A stretch of DNA of 64,000 bases from Mycolicibacterium arenosum. Its GTDB lineage: Bacteria > Actinomycetota > Actinomycetes > Mycobacteriales > Mycobacteriaceae. A program made the position numbers and the translations under genes. Of the stretch, positions 57,555 to 64,000 are shown one piece after another. How positions within the stretch are numbered: position 1 is the stretch's first letter; every line of letters begins with the position of its first letter. The stretch is from the NCBI RefSeq assembly GCF_024320865.1, contig NZ_JANDBD010000013.1:166029-230028 (forward strand). The letters are read 5' to 3'. Under the pieces are notes generated by a model. That model had not been told where the DNA came from. It saw nothing but the letters and a program-made list of their open reading frames with translations, and searched no databases.

Positions 57555-58313
57555 TCAGGCCGTGCGCGGGGGCCGCGTACCGAGATAGCCCGCGATGCCG
57601 CGCACAACGGCCTCGGCGTACTTCTGCCTGCCTTCGGCTGACGTCATGAGAGCGTCGTCGGCGGGGTTCTTCATGTTCCCCAGCTCGACGAGTATCGACG
57701 GGTACTGAGCGAGGTTGAGCCCCGTCAGGTCGGAGCGTGGATACAGCCCGCCCTGGCCGATGTAGTTGGCTGGCGGGATGCCCGCCGCCTGCAGTTGGTC
57801 ACGCATGATCCGGGCGAACTGCACCGAGGGACCCGCCTGCACGTCGTTCAGCGGCGGATCCGAGTAGTTGACGTGGAACCCCCGGCCGGTGGCGGGCCCG
57901 CCGTCGGCGTGAATCGACACGATGGCGTCGGGCTTGAGCGCGTTGGCCATGGCGGCGCGCTCGTCGACGCACGGACCCGGACCGGTGTCGTCGCCGCGGG
58001 ACATCGCCGTGCGCACGCCCAGCGCCGTCAATTGCTGGCGGATGCGCAGCACCGTCTCCCAGTTGAAGGCGTGCTCGGTGTAACCGCCGCCGTCGGACGT
58101 GCCGCTGGTCTGGCAGTCCTTGGTACCGCCACGGCCCGTCGTCACCTGCTTGGACAGCGCAGAGGGGTCGTTCGAGCCCTGGTGGCCGGGGTCGAGGAAG
58201 ACGATCATCCCCGCGATGTTCGCGGCGTGAGCGGGCGCTATCGGCGCGGAGACGGCGATCAGCACGCCGACGGCGATCCCGGCGCCGACACGCAGGCAGG
58301 CTGGTACGTGCAC
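57555..58313 (-). CDS. ami1: N-acetylmuramoyl-L-alanine amidase
   Basis: A 252-residue secreted zinc amidase (Amidase_3), homologue of Rv3717/Ami1. Signal peptide to ~residue 30 (SAPIAPAHAAN). Zinc ligands: His in FLDPGHQG, Glu in YTEHAFNW, His in VSIHADGG; catalytic Glu in LVELGNMKN. It cleaves stem peptides from peptidoglycan and aids cell separation. A 24-residue Cys-containing insertion (KDCQTSGTSDGGG with the partner CVDERAAM) matches the disulphide seen in the mycobacterial enzyme. Convergent with the SRPBCC gene, ends abutting. Confidence 0.9.
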   Translation of the reverse strand: MHVPACLRVGAGIAVGVLIAVSAPIAPAHAANIAGMIVFLDPGHQGSNDPSALSKQVTTGRGGTKDCQTSGTSDGGGYTEHAFNWETVLRIRQQLTALGVRTAMSRGDDTGPGPCVDERAAMANALKPDAIVSIHADGGPATGRGFHVNYSDPPLNDVQAGPSVQFARIMRDQLQAAGIPPANYIGQGGLYPRSDLTGLNLAQYPSILVELGNMKNPADDALMTSAEGRQKYAEAVVRGIAGYLGTRPPRTA

Positions 58314-58435
58314 GGCGCCACGCTAGCCGCGCCGACGACTAGGGTTGAAGGTCAAACGACCCGTCGGCGCACGAGCGCAACCACATCGATACCAACACGC
58401 GACCTGAATCTTCTGAAACCGAAGGGGACCATGCC

Positions 58436-58768
58436 ATGCAGCCCGGTCAACAGCCCGACATGTCGGCACTACTGGCGCAGGCGCAGCAGGTGCAACAGCA
58501 GCTGATGGAGGCGCAGGAGGCGCTGGCCAACGCCGAGGTGCACGGGCAGGCGGGCGGCGGGCTGGTTCAGGTGACGACGAAGGGCAGCGGTGAGATCGTC
58601 GCCGTGCGGATCGACCCGAAGGTCGTCGACCCCGACGACGTCGAGACCCTCCAGGACCTGATCCTCGGCGCGCTGTCCGACGCCGCCAAGCAGGTGACCA
58701 TCCTCGCGCAGTCCAAGCTCGGTCCGCTCGCAGGCGGCCTGGGTGACCTCGGTCTGCCGGGGATGTAG
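58436..58768 (+). CDS. ybaB: YbaB/EbfC-family nucleoid-associated protein
   Basis: A 110-residue small dimeric DNA-binding protein. Seen: MSALLAQAQQVQQQLMEAQE, then GGGLVQVTTKGSGEIVAVRI and DPDDVETLQDLILGALSDA. ATG 58436 has AAGGGGACC upstream. Stop and recR start adjoin exactly (58768/58769), the standard ybaB-recR operon. Confidence 0.93.
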   Translation: MQPGQQPDMSALLAQAQQVQQQLMEAQEALANAEVHGQAGGGLVQVTTKGSGEIVAVRIDPKVVDPDDVETLQDLILGALSDAAKQVTILAQSKLGPLAGGLGDLGLPGM

Positions 58769-59380
58769 ATGTTCGAAGGACCCGTCCAGGACCTCATCGA
58801 CGAACTGGGCAAGCTGCCCGGTATCGGCCCGAAGAGCGCGCAGCGCATCGCCTTTCACCTGCTCTCCGTGGAGCCGCCGGATATCGACCGGCTGACCGCC
58901 GTGCTGAACAAGGTGCGCGACGGGGTCAAGTTCTGCGACGTCTGCGGCAACGTCAGCGACAACGATCGGTGCCGAATCTGCAGTGACCCGAGGCGGGACG
59001 CGGCCCTGGTGTGCGTCGTCGAGGAGCCCAAGGACGTGCAGGCCGTCGAGCGCACCCGCGAGTACCGCGGTCGCTACCACGTGCTGGGCGGTGCGCTCGA
59101 TCCGCTGAGTGGCATCGGGCCGGAGCAGTTGCGTATTCGCGAGCTGCTCAACCGGATCGGCGAGCGGGTGGACGGCGTCGACGTGTCCGAGGTCATCATC
59201 GCCACGGATCCGAACACCGAGGGGGAAGCCACCGCGACCTACCTGGTGCGCATGCTACGCGACATCCCCGGTCTGTCCGTGACGCGGATCGCCAGTGGGC
59301 TCCCGATGGGCGGCGACCTCGAGTTCGCCGACGAGCTGACGCTGGGTAGGGCGTTGGCCGGCCGCCGGGCGATGGCATAG
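58769..59380 (+). CDS. recR: Recombination protein RecR
   Basis: A 203-residue DNA-repair clamp. Helix-hairpin-helix LPGIGPKSAQRIAFHLL; zinc finger Cys residues in CDVCGNVSDNDRCRIC; Toprim motif VVEEPKDV and the later ATDPNTEGEATATYL. It works with RecO/RecF in gap repair. Directly adjoins ybaB. Confidence 0.95.
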   Translation: MFEGPVQDLIDELGKLPGIGPKSAQRIAFHLLSVEPPDIDRLTAVLNKVRDGVKFCDVCGNVSDNDRCRICSDPRRDAALVCVVEEPKDVQAVERTREYRGRYHVLGGALDPLSGIGPEQLRIRELLNRIGERVDGVDVSEVIIATDPNTEGEATATYLVRMLRDIPGLSVTRIASGLPMGGDLEFADELTLGRALAGRRAMA

Positions 59381-59390
59381 GTTGGCGCTC

Positions 59391-59783
59391 ATGGCCGATG
59401 ACGAGTTCAAAGTCGAAGTCGAACTGGGCGACGATCACCTCTCGTTCTGGGAGCGGTTGCGCACCCTCGGCATCGACGACGACGCGCGTAAGCGGTTGGG
59501 ATCGCGGGTCACCGTGACGCGCGACGGCGACCGCATCCAGCTCTACACGCACACCCTCGCCGATGCGCAGGAGGCGGAGGCCACGGTGCGCGCGCTGGTG
59601 GCCGACGATCACGTCACCGCCGAGTACACACTGAGCCGGTGGGACGCCGCGGCGGAGCAGTGGGTGGACCCCGGTGACGGTCACGTCGTCGTCGATGACG
59701 CCCCCGAGGTGGCCGCCCCCGACCCGAGCTACGTCATCCTCGAGGCGTACAAGCCGGAGTTCCTGCGCGACCTGGGCCTGTAG
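59391..59783 (+). CDS. Conserved hypothetical protein
   Basis: A 130-residue acidic soluble protein beginning MADDEFKVEVELGDDHLSFW. It has a two-strand/helix pattern (RVTVTRDGDRIQLYTHTLAD, ATVRALVADDHVTAEYTLS) and WVDPGD in the middle. It resembles small actinobacterial proteins of unknown role. It follows recR after 10 bp and is probably in the same operon. ATG 59391 chosen over an in-frame ATG three codons upstream. Confidence 0.75.
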   Translation: MADDEFKVEVELGDDHLSFWERLRTLGIDDDARKRLGSRVTVTRDGDRIQLYTHTLADAQEAEATVRALVADDHVTAEYTLSRWDAAAEQWVDPGDGHVVVDDAPEVAAPDPSYVILEAYKPEFLRDLGL

Positions 59784-59839
59784 CCTCGGCGCGAGATTGC
59801 GCTGACGCCGGGGGCCTCTCGCACTTCCTCTGCGTCACG

Positions 59840-60697
59840 TCAATCTGGATCGCCGGGACACCAGCCGCGTGCCGCGAGCGTCCGTGCGGCCCAGTCGACG
59901 ATGAAGGTGGGAGCGTCCTCGTTCACCACGTTGAGTGACTCCCATCGGAGCCTCGCGAGCGCCCGCTTCGACCTGATGTCCTTGACGTACTGGGTCCTAC
60001 GGGTGCGATGCTGGTCTCCGTCGTATTCAGCGGCGACTTTGTACTTCTCCCAACCCATGTCGAGTACTCGAACCAGTCGGCGTCCGTCGTAGACCCGGAT
60101 CTGCGTCGACGGTCTCGGCAATCCGGCGTCGATGAACAGCAGCCTGAGCCAGGTCTCCTTAGGAGACTGGGCGCCACCGTCGGCGAGGCCCAGCGCAATG
60201 GGAAGTCGCTTGACTCCTCGAAGCCCTGGGTGGCGATCGATCACCGACTGGACTTCGTGCAGTGCACTGGGCACGGTCCACAGCAGTGCGTCGATCCGTG
60301 CGACCGCCTCGTCACGGGAGCGGAGGCGACCGAGGTCGAACGCGGTACGCGCTGGGGTCGTCACGGGGATGCCCGCGATCTTCGTGACCTCATTGGGCGC
60401 CAACGTGTCGTTGCGGACGATCAGTCCCTTCGGCGGACGACCGTTGCGCCAGATCAGCTCGATGGGTGTCTCGGTGTCGACCCAGTCCGCGCCGTACATC
60501 GCGGAGGCGGCCACGCCGGCGATGACACCGCGGCGCCCCGACCACAGCCACGCGGCACGAATGCGGTCGCGAAGGTCCGGCATGACGCCCCGCGCGATGT
60601 AGACGTCCGGCAGCAGCCAGGTGAACCAGCGCTGGAGCTCGTGGCGGGTGAGGTCGCCGCGACTGAGCGCTTCACTGCCGATGAATGGGCCTCGCAT
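59840..60697 (-). CDS. AbiEi-like / DUF559-type protein
   Basis: A 285-residue protein from ATG 60697. The N-terminal half has a small winged-helix-like segment (GSEALSRGDLTRHELQRWF, then LLPDVYIARGV) as in the AbiEi antitoxin-like family. The C-terminal part has a restriction-endonuclease-like core seen in DUF559 proteins: WLRLLFIDAGLPRP, VLDMGWEKYKVAAEYDGDQH, then a basic region and RLRWESLNVV. Such proteins are abundant in mycobacteria and usually stand alone. No toxin gene (AbiEii) is adjacent, so a toxin-antitoxin role is not supported. Confidence 0.7.
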   Translation of the reverse strand: MRGPFIGSEALSRGDLTRHELQRWFTWLLPDVYIARGVMPDLRDRIRAAWLWSGRRGVIAGVAASAMYGADWVDTETPIELIWRNGRPPKGLIVRNDTLAPNEVTKIAGIPVTTPARTAFDLGRLRSRDEAVARIDALLWTVPSALHEVQSVIDRHPGLRGVKRLPIALGLADGGAQSPKETWLRLLFIDAGLPRPSTQIRVYDGRRLVRVLDMGWEKYKVAAEYDGDQHRTRRTQYVKDIRSKRALARLRWESLNVVNEDAPTFIVDWAARTLAARGWCPGDPD

Positions 60698-60778
60698 GGC
60701 TCGAGGTTCGCGTGATCGGCCGACAGGCAGCACTTTTCATCCACAGTGTGCAGGTCAATCTGGCGTAGAAATCCCAAC

Positions 60779-61495
60779 CTAGACGCGGCGCGGGGCCGCC
60801 AGGCGTTCGCGGCGCAGTCGATCGACCTCGGGCAGGTCCAGCGGTGCGAGGTCGCCGACGACGCGCGACAGCAGGTGATCGGCGAGCTGCGGGTTCCTCG
60901 CGAGGCACGGCCCGTGCAGGTACGTGGCGACGACGCTGCCCTGCACCGCACCGTCGTACCCGTCGCCCGCTCGATTGCCCGCGCCGCTGACGACCTTCGC
61001 GAGCGGCTTCGCGGCTGGGCCCAAAACCGTTCCGCCCCTGTGATTCTCGAAACCGGTGAGCTTCTCGGTCAGGCCGTCGAGCAGCGGCTGCGACACCACC
61101 TCGCCGATGGTCCGCTCGGGCTGCGGCGACGTCGTCACGTCCAGCATGGAGACGCCGTCGACGCGTTCACCCGCGGACGTCTCGTACCAGTGCCCGAGCA
61201 CCTGGATCGCCGCGCAGATGGCCAGCACCGGTGCCCCGCGTTCGGCGGCGCGCTGCAGGCCGGGGTACTTGATCAGGTGCTTGGTGGCGAGCCGCTGTGC
61301 GTAATCCTCGGCGCCGCCGAGCGTGTACAGGTCCAGTGAATCCGGCACCGGATCCGCGAGCGTGATCTCGACGATCTCCGCGGCGAAGCCGCGCAGCCGC
61401 AACCGCTGAGCGAGCACGACCGAGTTGCCGCCGTCGCCGTAGGTGCCCATCACGTCGGGAAGGACGAGTCCGATCCGGATCGTGGATTCGCTCAC
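60779..61495 (-). CDS. gatD: Lipid II isoglutaminyl synthase, glutaminase subunit
   Basis: A 238-residue class I glutamine amidotransferase of the CobB/CobQ type. Nucleophile Cys in VLAICAAIQVLG; catalytic His in VVATYLHGPCLARN; LGGAEDYAQ near residue 58. GatD releases ammonia that MurT uses to amidate D-Glu in the peptidoglycan precursor. GTG 61495 overlaps the murT stop (GTGA), the standard murT-gatD operon. Confidence 0.92.
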   Translation of the reverse strand: MSESTIRIGLVLPDVMGTYGDGGNSVVLAQRLRLRGFAAEIVEITLADPVPDSLDLYTLGGAEDYAQRLATKHLIKYPGLQRAAERGAPVLAICAAIQVLGHWYETSAGERVDGVSMLDVTTSPQPERTIGEVVSQPLLDGLTEKLTGFENHRGGTVLGPAAKPLAKVVSGAGNRAGDGYDGAVQGSVVATYLHGPCLARNPQLADHLLSRVVGDLAPLDLPEVDRLRRERLAAPRRV

Positions 61496-62751
61496 CGGGG
61501 TAGCCGCCGATTCAGTTGCAGGAACGCCGTGTAGTTCGCGATGACCTCGACGTGGCCGGGCGGGCACGACGCGATGGCGTCGAGGGTGTCGTGCACGAGG
61601 GTGTGCTCGACGCCCGCGTACCCGAGTCGCACCGCGAGGTCGGTGCCGCGTTCGCCGGCAGCCACCACCTGGGTATCGCCGAAGTGCTCGAAGCGCACGT
61701 CCCACAGCCATGACAGGTCCTCGCCGTCGGGCACCTGGCCGTTCACCGAGATGACGACGCCCGCGCCGTGCTTGTCGACCATCGACAGCGCCTCCTGCCA
61801 GCCCGCCGGGTTCTTGGCGAGCAGCACGCGTGCCGTGTGGTTCCCGATCCGCACGGTGCGATACCGGCCGGCGACCTCGTCGACCGACGAGACCGCGGCG
61901 ACGGCTTTCGCGGGGTCGGCGCCCAGTGCCACGGCCGCCGCGATCGCCTGCGCCGCGTTGCCGCGGTTAACGGCGCCGGGCAGCGAGAGCGTCATCGGCA
62001 GCACCAAACCGTCTGGGCCGTAGACGTTCTCGTCGTCGAACCACCACTGCGGACTGGGCCGCTTGAAGTCGGTTCCGGTCGAGTACCAGTCGACTCCGTC
62101 GCGCACGATGATCTCGCCGCTGCGCGGGCAGCTGACGGAGTCGCTGGCCCACCCGCCGCCCGCCGCGACCCACACGACGTGGGGGCTGTCGTAGGCGGCC
62201 GACGCCATCAGCACGTCGTCGCAGTTGGCGACGACGACGGCGTTCGGATGCCGGGCGAGACCGGCCCGCAAGGTGCGCTCGATGTGGTTGATCTCACCGA
62301 CGCGGTCGAGTTGATCGCGCGAGAGGTTGAGCAGCACGATCACCGACGGGTTGACCGCGTCGGACACGTGCGGGACGTGCATCTCGTCGACTTCGAGTGC
62401 GGCCAGTTCGGCCTGCCGGGCCCCCGCGAGCGCGGCGACGAGGCCCGCGTCCATGTTGGCGCCCTCGGCGTTGGTCGCGACGGGACCGACGGTGGCCAGC
62501 GCCGCCGCGGTCATCCGCGTGGTGGTCGACTTGCCGTTCGTGCCGGTCACGACCACGGACCGGCGACCGGCACCCAGCTGGCGCAGGATCGACCTGTCGA
62601 GCGTCATCGACACCAGGCCGCCGATCATCGCCCCGGCGCCTCGGCCGGTGACCCGCGAGGCCCAGCGCGCAGCGGCACCCGCGCCCAGCGCCATGCGACC
62701 GCGAGCTGACAACCTTCCCCGGTCGCTTCGCTGCTGCCCGCCGATCGCCAT
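61492..62751 (-). CDS. murT: Lipid II isoglutaminyl synthase, Mur-ligase subunit
   Basis: A 419-residue Mur-ligase-like protein. ATP site VVVTGTNGKSTTTRM; Mur middle domain LLNLSRDQLDRVGEI; a zinc ribbon cut down to Cys in ISVSCPRSGE-like context (DSVSCPRSGEII); C-terminal DUF1727 domain (VEHTLVHDTLDAIASCPPG). The first ~19 residues come from a copy of the short GAGCG repeat; the ATG at 62694 (MALGAGAAARWASRV) may be the real start. Activates D-Glu of lipid II for amidation with GatD. Confidence 0.9.
   Translation of the reverse strand: MAIGGQQRSDRGRLSARGRMALGAGAAARWASRVTGRGAGAMIGGLVSMTLDRSILRQLGAGRRSVVVTGTNGKSTTTRMTAAALATVGPVATNAEGANMDAGLVAALAGARQAELAALEVDEMHVPHVSDAVNPSVIVLLNLSRDQLDRVGEINHIERTLRAGLARHPNAVVVANCDDVLMASAAYDSPHVVWVAAGGGWASDSVSCPRSGEIIVRDGVDWYSTGTDFKRPSPQWWFDDENVYGPDGLVLPMTLSLPGAVNRGNAAQAIAAAVALGADPAKAVAAVSSVDEVAGRYRTVRIGNHTARVLLAKNPAGWQEALSMVDKHGAGVVISVNGQVPDGEDLSWLWDVRFEHFGDTQVVAAGERGTDLAVRLGYAGVEHTLVHDTLDAIASCPPGHVEVIANYTAFLQLNRRLPR
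62715..62733 (-). repeat. Short intergenic-type repeat copy 3, in the murT start region
   Basis: On the minus strand: CAGCGAAGCGACCGGGGAA, matching copies at 13361-13380 and 15652-15671. If translated it gives QQRSDRG, echoing QERSDRG at the start of the dehydratase small subunit. Confidence 0.6.
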
Positions 62752-62857
62752 TCACGCATTTTAAGTAGGCGACACGCTGCTCCGCCGCGGCGGGCTTGTC
62801 GGCGGACCGTGCCATCCTGAAATTCGACGGGGCGAGCGGAGCGACGGGAGTAGGTGT

Positions 62858-63847
62858 GTGAGCCAAACCTACGGTCGGCCGGCACACGAGCCCGGCGAGG
62901 GCTGGGCGGTCGTCGACGTGGAGACGTCGGGTTTCCGCCCCGGTCAGGCTCGGATCGTCAGCATCGCTGCGCTCGCCGTGGGGGACGACGGCAATGTCGA
63001 GGCGAGTTTCTCGTCGCTGCTGGATCCCGGCGTCGACCCGGGACCCACCCACGTGCACGGTCTGACCGCCGAGATGCTGGCGGGCCAACCGACGTTCGGC
63101 GACGTCGTCGATCGTGTCGCCGACGTGCTGCGGGGCCGTACTCTGGTCGCGCACAACGTGGCGTTCGACTACTCGTTCCTGACCGCCGAGGCCGAACTGA
63201 TCGGGGCGGAACTGCCTATCGACAGCGCGATGTGCACGGTCGAACTGTCGCGCAGGCTGCGCCTCGGCGTGGACAACCTGCGCTTGGAAACCCTTGCGGC
63301 ACACTGGGGTGTCACCCAGATGAAGCCGCACGACGCGCTCGACGACGCGCTCGTCCTCGCGCAGATCCTCAAGCCCGCGCTGGCGGGCGCTGTCGATCGC
63401 AAGGCGTGGCTGCCCGTGCGTCCGGTGACGCGTCGCACGTGGCCCAACGGGCAGCTGACGCACGACGAACTGCGACCGCTGAAGGCGGTGGCGTCACGCA
63501 TGGCGTGCCCGTACGAGAACCCCGGCCGTTTCGTCGCGGGCCGCCCGCTGGTTCAGGGCATGCGCGTCGCGCTGTCGGCTGAGGTGTCGCACACCTATGA
63601 GGAGCTCATCGAGCGCATCCTGCACGCCGGCCTGTCCTACACCGAGGCCGTCGATCAGCAGACGTCGTTGGTGGTCTGCGACCTGCCCGCGCCCGACCAG
63701 GGCAAGGGCTTTCAGGCTCTCGACATGGGGATTTCGGTGGTGTCGGACGCGGACTTCATGGCCCTGCTCGACCGCGTCGTCGGGGGCAAGGATCTGGAGC
63801 CGTTCACGGACGCCACCCTCACGGGAGAGCAGTTCACGCTCTTCTGA
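62858..63847 (+). CDS. DnaQ-like 3'-5' exonuclease with BRCT-like C-terminal domain
   Basis: A 329-residue protein. DEDDh exonuclease motifs: ExoI VVDVETSGF, ExoII HNVAFDYSFL, ExoIII HDALDDALVL with the catalytic His. The C-terminal ~100 residues (VALSAEVSHTYEELIERIL, SYTEAVDQQTSLVVCDLP, FQALDMGISVVSDADFMALL) look like a BRCT-type domain. Probably edits or trims DNA 3' ends in repair. GTG 62858 is preceded by GGGAGTAGG, inside a weak copy of the GAGCG repeat (62834-62850). Confidence 0.87.
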   Translation: MSQTYGRPAHEPGEGWAVVDVETSGFRPGQARIVSIAALAVGDDGNVEASFSSLLDPGVDPGPTHVHGLTAEMLAGQPTFGDVVDRVADVLRGRTLVAHNVAFDYSFLTAEAELIGAELPIDSAMCTVELSRRLRLGVDNLRLETLAAHWGVTQMKPHDALDDALVLAQILKPALAGAVDRKAWLPVRPVTRRTWPNGQLTHDELRPLKAVASRMACPYENPGRFVAGRPLVQGMRVALSAEVSHTYEELIERILHAGLSYTEAVDQQTSLVVCDLPAPDQGKGFQALDMGISVVSDADFMALLDRVVGGKDLEPFTDATLTGEQFTLF

Positions 63848-63872
63848 GGGTGGCGACCACGACCGTGTTCGG

Positions 63873-64000
63873 CTAGGTGTACTGACCTGAGAGGTTAGGT
63901 ACACGGCTGGCTGGTGGTTGACCGCCGAGTGCTGTGTGGCCGCGGTGGTGATTGTAGGTGTGCAACCAGCGGGGATACTCCTGGCATCGTTGTTCGTCGC
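63873..64000 (-). mobile_element. IS481-family transposase, C-terminal end (partial)
   Basis: On the minus strand the frame entering from the window edge reads WLHTYNHHRGHTALGGQPPA and ends LSGQYT before a TAG, the standard C-terminus of IS481-type DDE transposases (rve domain). A terminus-like TGTTCGGCTAGGTGTACTGA begins at 63866, just after the exonuclease gene. The rest of the IS is outside the window. Confidence 0.88.

Noticed and set aside
59840..60697. Type IV toxin-antitoxin system
   Set aside because: Only the AbiEi-like protein is present; no AbiEii nucleotidyltransferase toxin is adjacent.
1..64000. CRISPR array or phage structural genes
   Set aside because: No spaced short repeats of CRISPR type and no capsid, terminase or tail genes were seen; the repeated units found are protein-coding or the scattered GAGCG repeat.

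Overview
The window looks like high-GC mycobacterial chromosome, most likely a Mycolicibacterium. Evidence: the gene order ami1, ybaB, recR, gatD-murT, the FAD/SAM pair for 10-methyl fatty acids, dnaX, aspC, ffs, tRNA-Ser and lucA matches the M. tuberculosis Rv3715c-Rv3723 / M. smegmatis MSMEG_628x neighbourhood. Hemophore-like, LpqH-like and F420 (DDN-type) proteins, LigC-type ligases and a PolD primase-polymerase point the same way.

Layout. 1-7.7 kb: a polar amino-acid ABC transporter with two tandem binding domains fused to its permease (cut by the window edge), GluQRS, a hemophore-like protein, a two-component system, a Gly/Pro repeat protein, and a TetR-controlled fatty-acid hydroxylase. 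7.7-17.8 kb: a GntR/HutC-regulated catabolic cluster. It has an SDR, an APH-type kinase, a class III PLP enzyme and an amino-acid/amine permease, then a B12-dependent diol dehydratase whose large and medium subunits are fused, its small subunit and the large reactivase subunit. Copies of one operator-like dyad lie before the regulator and in the divergent promoter region. 17.7-29.1 kb: an MFS transporter, a frameshifted flavin monooxygenase, a TPP-riboswitch-controlled YkoEDC-type thiamine/HMP ECF transporter, a LigC ligase, an alcohol dehydrogenase, and a decarboxylase-hydrolase-tartrate dehydrogenase operon.

29.26-45.07 kb: a ~15.8-kb integrated element that splits an ATP-dependent DNA ligase gene immediately after the catalytic KWDGF motif. 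One end carries two overlapping tyrosine recombinases arranged like tnpA/tnpB of the Tn554 family. Cargo: an intact LigC ligase right next to the recombinases, a lipoprotein HtrA-type protease, general-stress (GS17M-like) membrane proteins, a GH15 glucosidase-glucose dehydrogenase-DUF2254 operon, an F420-type nitroreductase, lipoproteins and several decayed gene remnants. The 3' part of the broken ligase resumes at 45,069 and is coupled to polD. An element that destroys one DNA-repair ligase while carrying another is the most striking feature here.

45.1-64 kb: conserved mycobacterial core. PolD, a PepA-like protease, LucA, tRNA-Ser(GGA), 4.5S SRP RNA, AspC, DnaX, a GGDEF protein, the methyl-fatty-acid pair, an SRPBCC protein, Ami1, YbaB, RecR, GatD/MurT and a DnaQ-type exonuclease. 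It ends in a partial IS481-family transposase. Most genes are tightly packed with ATGA/GTGA overlaps, so they are probably translationally coupled operons.
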